Shown: piece by piece, positions 60,201 through 64,000 of the stretch
Numbering within the stretch: position 1 is the stretch's first letter
Layout of the letters: every line of letters begins with the position of its first letter
Assembly: GCA_002914805.1 (NCBI GenBank)
Contig: JXTB01000118.1
Location: forward strand, 821,240-885,239
Direction of reading: 5' to 3'
DNA from: Parasponia andersonii
Taxonomy: Eukaryota; Streptophyta; Magnoliopsida; Rosales; Cannabaceae
Length of the DNA: 64,000 bases
Position numbers and translations under genes: made by a program
Notes under the pieces: model-generated
What the model was told of the DNA's origin: nothing
Database searches by the model: none
Seen by the model: the letters and a program-made list of their open reading frames with translations, nothing else

Positions 60201-63150
60201 TAAGATCATGAGAAAATAGAAATAGGTAGAGGGTAAGCTATCCTCGGAAACAGAGAATGAATGGAGAGCAGAATATTAAAGAGAAATGGTAAGTAAGAAC
60301 TACTGAACTAAGAATCGTTCCCAGCTAAGGATTTTATGAAGAAAGAAGAAAGCTCTTGAATTTCTTAACTAAATGCCAAAAGAAAAGATTAAAACTTGGT
60401 TTTTCCTCATAAAGCCTTCGAGTCCTGCTCTTTCACTTAAAAAATATGACCATTTCTTTCCATCCAAATTACTCAAAATATTTCCATCACCATGTGGTTT
60501 TACATTACTGCTATTGTCTTCCCTTTGCCAAATGCTTAGTATAGAAGATGTCAAACACATATTGGACGTTTGAGAAATGAAAAAGCATATCACCTAGATT
60601 TTAGTGATCTTGAATCTTTGACGTAGTCCGTATACTTGGAATATGTCCAGGGAAAATTCACTTTGAGGCTGCTACTCCCATAGTTCTTTAATAATCTGTT
60701 TTTTCCAATGTTTTAACAATGATGAAAATAACTAATGGTTGCTCGATGTTAACTTTGTCATTGCTTAACAATTCAACCATTTTTTGTTGATTCATTGTAG
60801 TAAATTTTGCTTCAGAATCCCTACAATTATATACCTGCTAATCCGATTCACTGTATAAATTTTGCTTCAGAATCCTAATTTCTTTTACAAGAAATTAGAA
60901 AATGTACCTGGATAAATAAGATTAATAGTAGTCACTAGTTTGTTTTATGTTACCTTTCTGCAATTAACTGAGAGTTTTGATGTTTTAATACTTTTTGTCA
61001 TTTTGATAAAGTAATTATTGTTATATAAGGATTGAAAGCATTTTTGCTTTGCTGATGCTACTGATCTTTGTAATTTGAGTAGCCTGCAGGGTCCTTTAGT
61101 TATAAAGAATTCTGGCAGGTGGACAATTACCCCAGTTGTTGAGCATTTCCATGTTCTACCTTATGTTGGGATTTTGTCAAATTGGATGAATAGGTGAGCT
61201 ATCTCTATTCTGCTTTATGGTTTAAAGTTGTCATGAATCTGCATTTGGTGGTCCTAGAAGTTTTTCCAGTTAGATGTAGGTCTATTGCATTCTTTTTCTT
61301 TTCCCTTTTTTCAGGTGTACAAGCTGTTCTTATTAAGGTACTTTTTAATGACAATATTTCAGCGTAGCTCTATCAATCTGATAAGTTCCCAATTATGGCT
61401 GGTTATTAGGATTAGGTAATTAGTTAAGAGTTTGTTACTTAGAATTGGTGGTTATGGAGGGAGGTTAGTAAGTTTGTTAGTTTTAGTCTTGATTAGCTAC
61501 GTAATTGAGGCTTATAAATAGTATTGGAGTGGTTGGTTTAAGGGTAGTTCAGTAGGGAGTTGTTAATAACAAAACTGAGCTCAATTGTGGAGAGTATGGA
61601 CCTCTCAAATGTCCGTTTTCTTGTATCAGCACTGTGCAATAAAGAATACCTATTCATCTCTATTCTTCCTACTAGTTCTTCCCTACTGCTCTAATTGTAG
61701 TGTCAGGTTCCTATCACAATCTTGAACAGATATCTAAAGAGTCTTTGTAGATGTCCAGATGACAAAACATCCCTAGAATTTTAAACATGTTCTATACGCT
61801 TATGCCTCCCCAAAATAACATTTTCCTCGTCATCAACAAGGGAATCTGTTGCTTGATTGCTTGGTTTTGTCTGGTTGGTGAAACCATTTCTTCATAGAAG
61901 TTGGAAGGACGCAACTTAGCTAACTGACACCTGATCTAACTGGTAGAAATGCCGTGGGCCATCAGCGTACACTTTTAGCTTAGTAATCATCTTTTGAAAT
62001 GTAAACATCTAAGATTGTAAAGTTTCTTGCCTGTCATACAAAGTGAACTTGATCTTCAATAAATTTTATAGTTTATGAATACATGAGGGATTGAATGTTT
62101 TGCATAACTGTACCTGAATTTTTTAGACCATGACACTGAATTTTACTGATGACATAAACTATTCTTTCTTGTGCTTTATTCTTTCGAAGATTTTTTTGGA
62201 AACATTTTTTTCCTTGTTTGTTAAGACAATTATGCTGCTTTTAAATTTTATGTAAGAACTTCTGGAATAATTGCTTCTCATTGATTCTAGACATGATACT
62301 ATTGGTACATGTAGGAATATCGTACAAAAAAGGGTGGAAGAAATTTTTTTTCCCTGATTCCTTAATTTTAATTTTTATGATTAGAATCTGACTAAATAGA
62401 ACAGCGTACATAGTTTTCTAAAAAGACATAAGAGCTGTACAATCAGACTTTCCTAACTAGAAGAGAGAACAAAGAAAGAAAATTTGGATAATAAATTTGT
62501 TAAATTTTGACCACAAACTTTGCAGATTTTACTCTTGAATATTGCTGTTTCCAACATTATCCTTTGTAATACTTTGAATCAAAATTTTATTTTTTTTTTT
62601 ATTTTTTTATTTTTTTCCCTTGTAGGGAGATCTGTCTGAATAGTTTACAAGATTCAATGCTGGGAGAAAGCCCTGAAAGGAAGAAAATTCCAAGGGAATC
62701 AGCTGGACATAAAATACAGGATAGTTCTCATGTAAATAATAGCATAGGAGCAGCTTGCAGCCACAAGACAGCCACCGCTGATCTTAAAAATCCAAAGGAG
62801 AAAGATATTAGTGGTTTTTCCAAAGCTTTTAGTTGGCATCAGCCCTCACAGAATGAAGAAAAATGCAGTGGTATTTCAAATACAACTGAAGGTGACAACC
62901 ACCAAAAATTAATTACTTCCTCTCTTACAGAAAGTTATTTAAGTGACCTAGCAAGTGGTGATGATATTAAGGTAGATTTCTTTGGCCACTTATTTAACAG
63001 CTTTTCACTGATGTTAATTTTTTCTTCATTTTGTTATATAATCTTACTGCTCAAAAAGGACTAAATATATTTGCTCCGAAATAGGAAGATGTGGGAGTTG
63101 GTAGTTCTAGGTTACAAAGCAGCAATGTTGGGCCACAGTTCAAATTTCAA
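57229..63150 (+). CDS. Uncharacterised plant gene, six coding exons seen, 3' end beyond window
   Basis: Exons: 57229-57369, 58278-58803, 59802-59952, 61083-61193, 62626-62971, 63085-63150. All inner borders are GT..AG, and the joined 1341 bases give 447 codons with no stop. Start: first in-frame ATG after TAA 57187-57189, in CCAATGG context. The N-terminal part (MAMEPSDVCPTEDAVLALLE, YLADPRLPAKSL, then YNYYHRKQYPVLEFLGFDSF, exons 1-2) is predicted compact and helical. Exon 2 continues EGWPITEVAVFLVDLNKEKC; exons 3-4 hold GISRTDLMILEEHVVYSVSK and RWTITPVVEHFHVLPYVGIL. Exon 5 is Ser/Lys-rich and looks disordered. No signal peptide or membrane span is seen. I do not recognise the family. Exon 6 (66 bp, donor GTTTAA) is the least certain. 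No stop is reached, so the protein is partial. Confidence 0.85.
59240..59640 (-). pseudogene. LINE zf-RVT fragment in intron 2
   Basis: Minus strand gives, across frames, FGISRCPN then WCVLYKRSEETTNHLFLHCE and FSLQIRWGYL, the zinc-binding block that follows RT in plant LINEs. It is opposite to the gene and inside the intron 58804-59801. The ends were not determined. Confidence 0.6.
59953..61082 (+). other. Intron 3 of the host gene, no feature seen
   Basis: 1130 bp between GTTTTAACGC and TTTGAGTAG. Of the two nearby acceptors, the upstream one (exon from 61083) keeps the frame and gives SLQGPLVIKNSG; using CTGCAG six bases later would put TAG in frame. Small frames on both strands near 60370-60590 show no recognisable motif. 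Confidence 0.7.
61403..61718 (+). repeat. Short LTR in intron 4, copia-like solo
   Basis: Contains CTTATAAATA at 61511-61520 and AATAAA at 61638-61643, spaced as promoter and poly-A signal in a short copia LTR, and ends CTATCACA. The start (TTATTAGGATTAGG) may be a decayed TGTTAGGA. No internal region follows. Same direction as the gene. Confidence 0.5.
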
Positions 63151-63599
63151 GTTTAATTCCATTAGGCAATTTTAAAGGACACTCAGTTTCCTAAATCAAA
63201 CTTAATTATGCTTTAATTAGTAAGATAAGTCTAGTTTTAGTTGGATGATAATAACCAAATCTTATTCCAGTTTATAGTACTCAGTCCTTCACTTTCTATT
63301 ATTTCTGTTCCCTGATGTTTGGACCATTTTTTCCAAGTGAAAGGGAAAGAAGAACATTGGATGAATTTGTTTTCCATCACTTGGTTACAAAGAAATTGTG
63401 TGGAAAGAAAGAGAACTTTCAGAATCTAAAGTTTGTGTCTTAAGATGAGGAATATGAGCTATAAAGAAAGATGTTAAAGATGTAGGTTTTACTGACGGCA
63501 GATCAACATGACAATGATTTACCAAGATAACATTTATAGTTTCTTTTTCTTTTTTTAAGGAAAAAAAGTGAGATTTAACTAATAACCTCCACTTATTAC
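63151..63599. other. Intron sequence after exon 6, no feature seen
   Basis: No exon-like frame compatible with phase 0 was found. Presumed intron 6. Confidence 0.4.
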
Positions 63600-63755
63600 A
63601 AATTAAAGGAAAATACCTACTACTACCCAATCCCTACCTCACCCCACCCCATTAAGAATAATAAGTTTTCATGCTTACTCCCAATGTAACTCGAACTTAG
63701 GACCGAGATCCTAAGTAGTGAGTACTTTTATCACTTGAGCTAACTTACTTCGTCA
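63600..63755 (-). mobile_element. tRNA-derived SINE
   Basis: Minus strand has an A-box-like TAGCTCAAGTGATAA (63742-63728) and a B-box-like AAGTTCGAGTTAC (63698-63686), 30 bases apart, the internal RNA polymerase III promoter layout of plant SINEs. The body continues with a GGGGTGGGGTGAGG stretch. The tail end is not sharp. Confidence 0.6.
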
Positions 63756-64000
63756 ATATTTGTAGTTTCTTTAGTTTAGGAAACAAGAAAGAATTTTTTT
63801 TTTTTGTGAATTTTTCTGGAAGTACAATTCATTTATTTATCTTTTATATGAAATGAGACTACTATTATCGTATATCAAAGAGGCTGGTAGGTGCAATTTG
63901 ATCTAGGAGATTTGTTTGTACATCATTTAGATCTGGTGACATTTTTGTTTTCAATCAAGAATTTAGTTTACTTTAACGCTACAGTTTCTACACATTTTGT
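63756..64000. other. Window end, no feature seen
   Basis: AT-rich; presumed intron of the host gene. Confidence 0.3.

Noticed and set aside
61083..61092. Alternative acceptor CTGCAG for exon 4
   Set aside because: It would read AGG GTC CTT TAG and stop at once; the upstream TAG acceptor keeps the frame.
62972..63064. Extension of exon 5 to a stop at 63064
   Set aside because: The donor at 62972 and the in-phase exon at 63085 fit better; the extension turns hydrophobic and low complexity.
63686..63742. Genuine tRNA gene
   Set aside because: A and B boxes only; no cloverleaf arms can be paired, so a SINE head is the better reading.

Overview
This is an AT-rich, gene-poor stretch of a eudicot plant nuclear genome. 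The evidence is several plant-type retrotransposon lineages (Tat, Athila and Tekay-like Ty3/gypsy, Ty1/copia, plant L1 LINEs, a TRIM-like element and a tRNA-derived SINE), methionine-tRNA primer sites, GT-AG introns, and one multi-exon gene at the right end. The order or species cannot be fixed from the sequence alone. No bacterial, organellar, rRNA or CRISPR signal was seen. There is a 475-base assembly gap (42877-43351) and a single N at 56189.

Layout. 1-3228: the 3' part of a Tat-lineage LTR retrotransposon in + orientation, with an antisense intron-containing ORF and a 3' LTR. 3461-3757: an exact 133-bp direct duplication flanking an inverted fragment of itself. 3785-10368: a decayed LINE on the - strand, apparently split by a 5'-truncated Ty1/copia element (4474-8440). 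10369-14234: a Tekay-like LTR, then a small TRIM-like element. 14228-18429: a 3'-truncated Athila element (LTR, primer site, gag, protease). 18430-20030: an unassigned LTR-like segment with short tandem repeats. 20040-26880: the best-preserved LINE (- strand), with ORF1 (DUF4283 and CCHC knuckle) and ORF2 (endonuclease, RT, zf-RVT, RNase H). 26885-29390: decayed gypsy remnant with a 491-bp LTR. 29393-31395: solo Tekay-like LTR. 32100-42876: a near-complete but inactivated Tat element on the - strand, a relative of the one at the left edge, with a second copy of the spliced antisense ORF. 43501-54027: Tekay-like LTR fragment, then a 9-kb large-LTR element (about 2.5-kb LTRs) whose internal region has no readable coding sequence. 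54028-57228: low-information sequence and a possible MITE.

57229-63150 and beyond the window: the only convincing host gene. Six coding exons splice in frame to 447 codons with GT-AG borders and no stop. I do not recognise the family. Its introns have collected a LINE fragment, a short copia-like LTR and, downstream, a SINE.

All element-encoded proteins here carry stops or frameshifts, so the repeat part is a nested graveyard rather than an active locus. The most interesting biology is the Tat antisense ORF: two copies keep intron/exon structure on the strand opposite to gag-pol.
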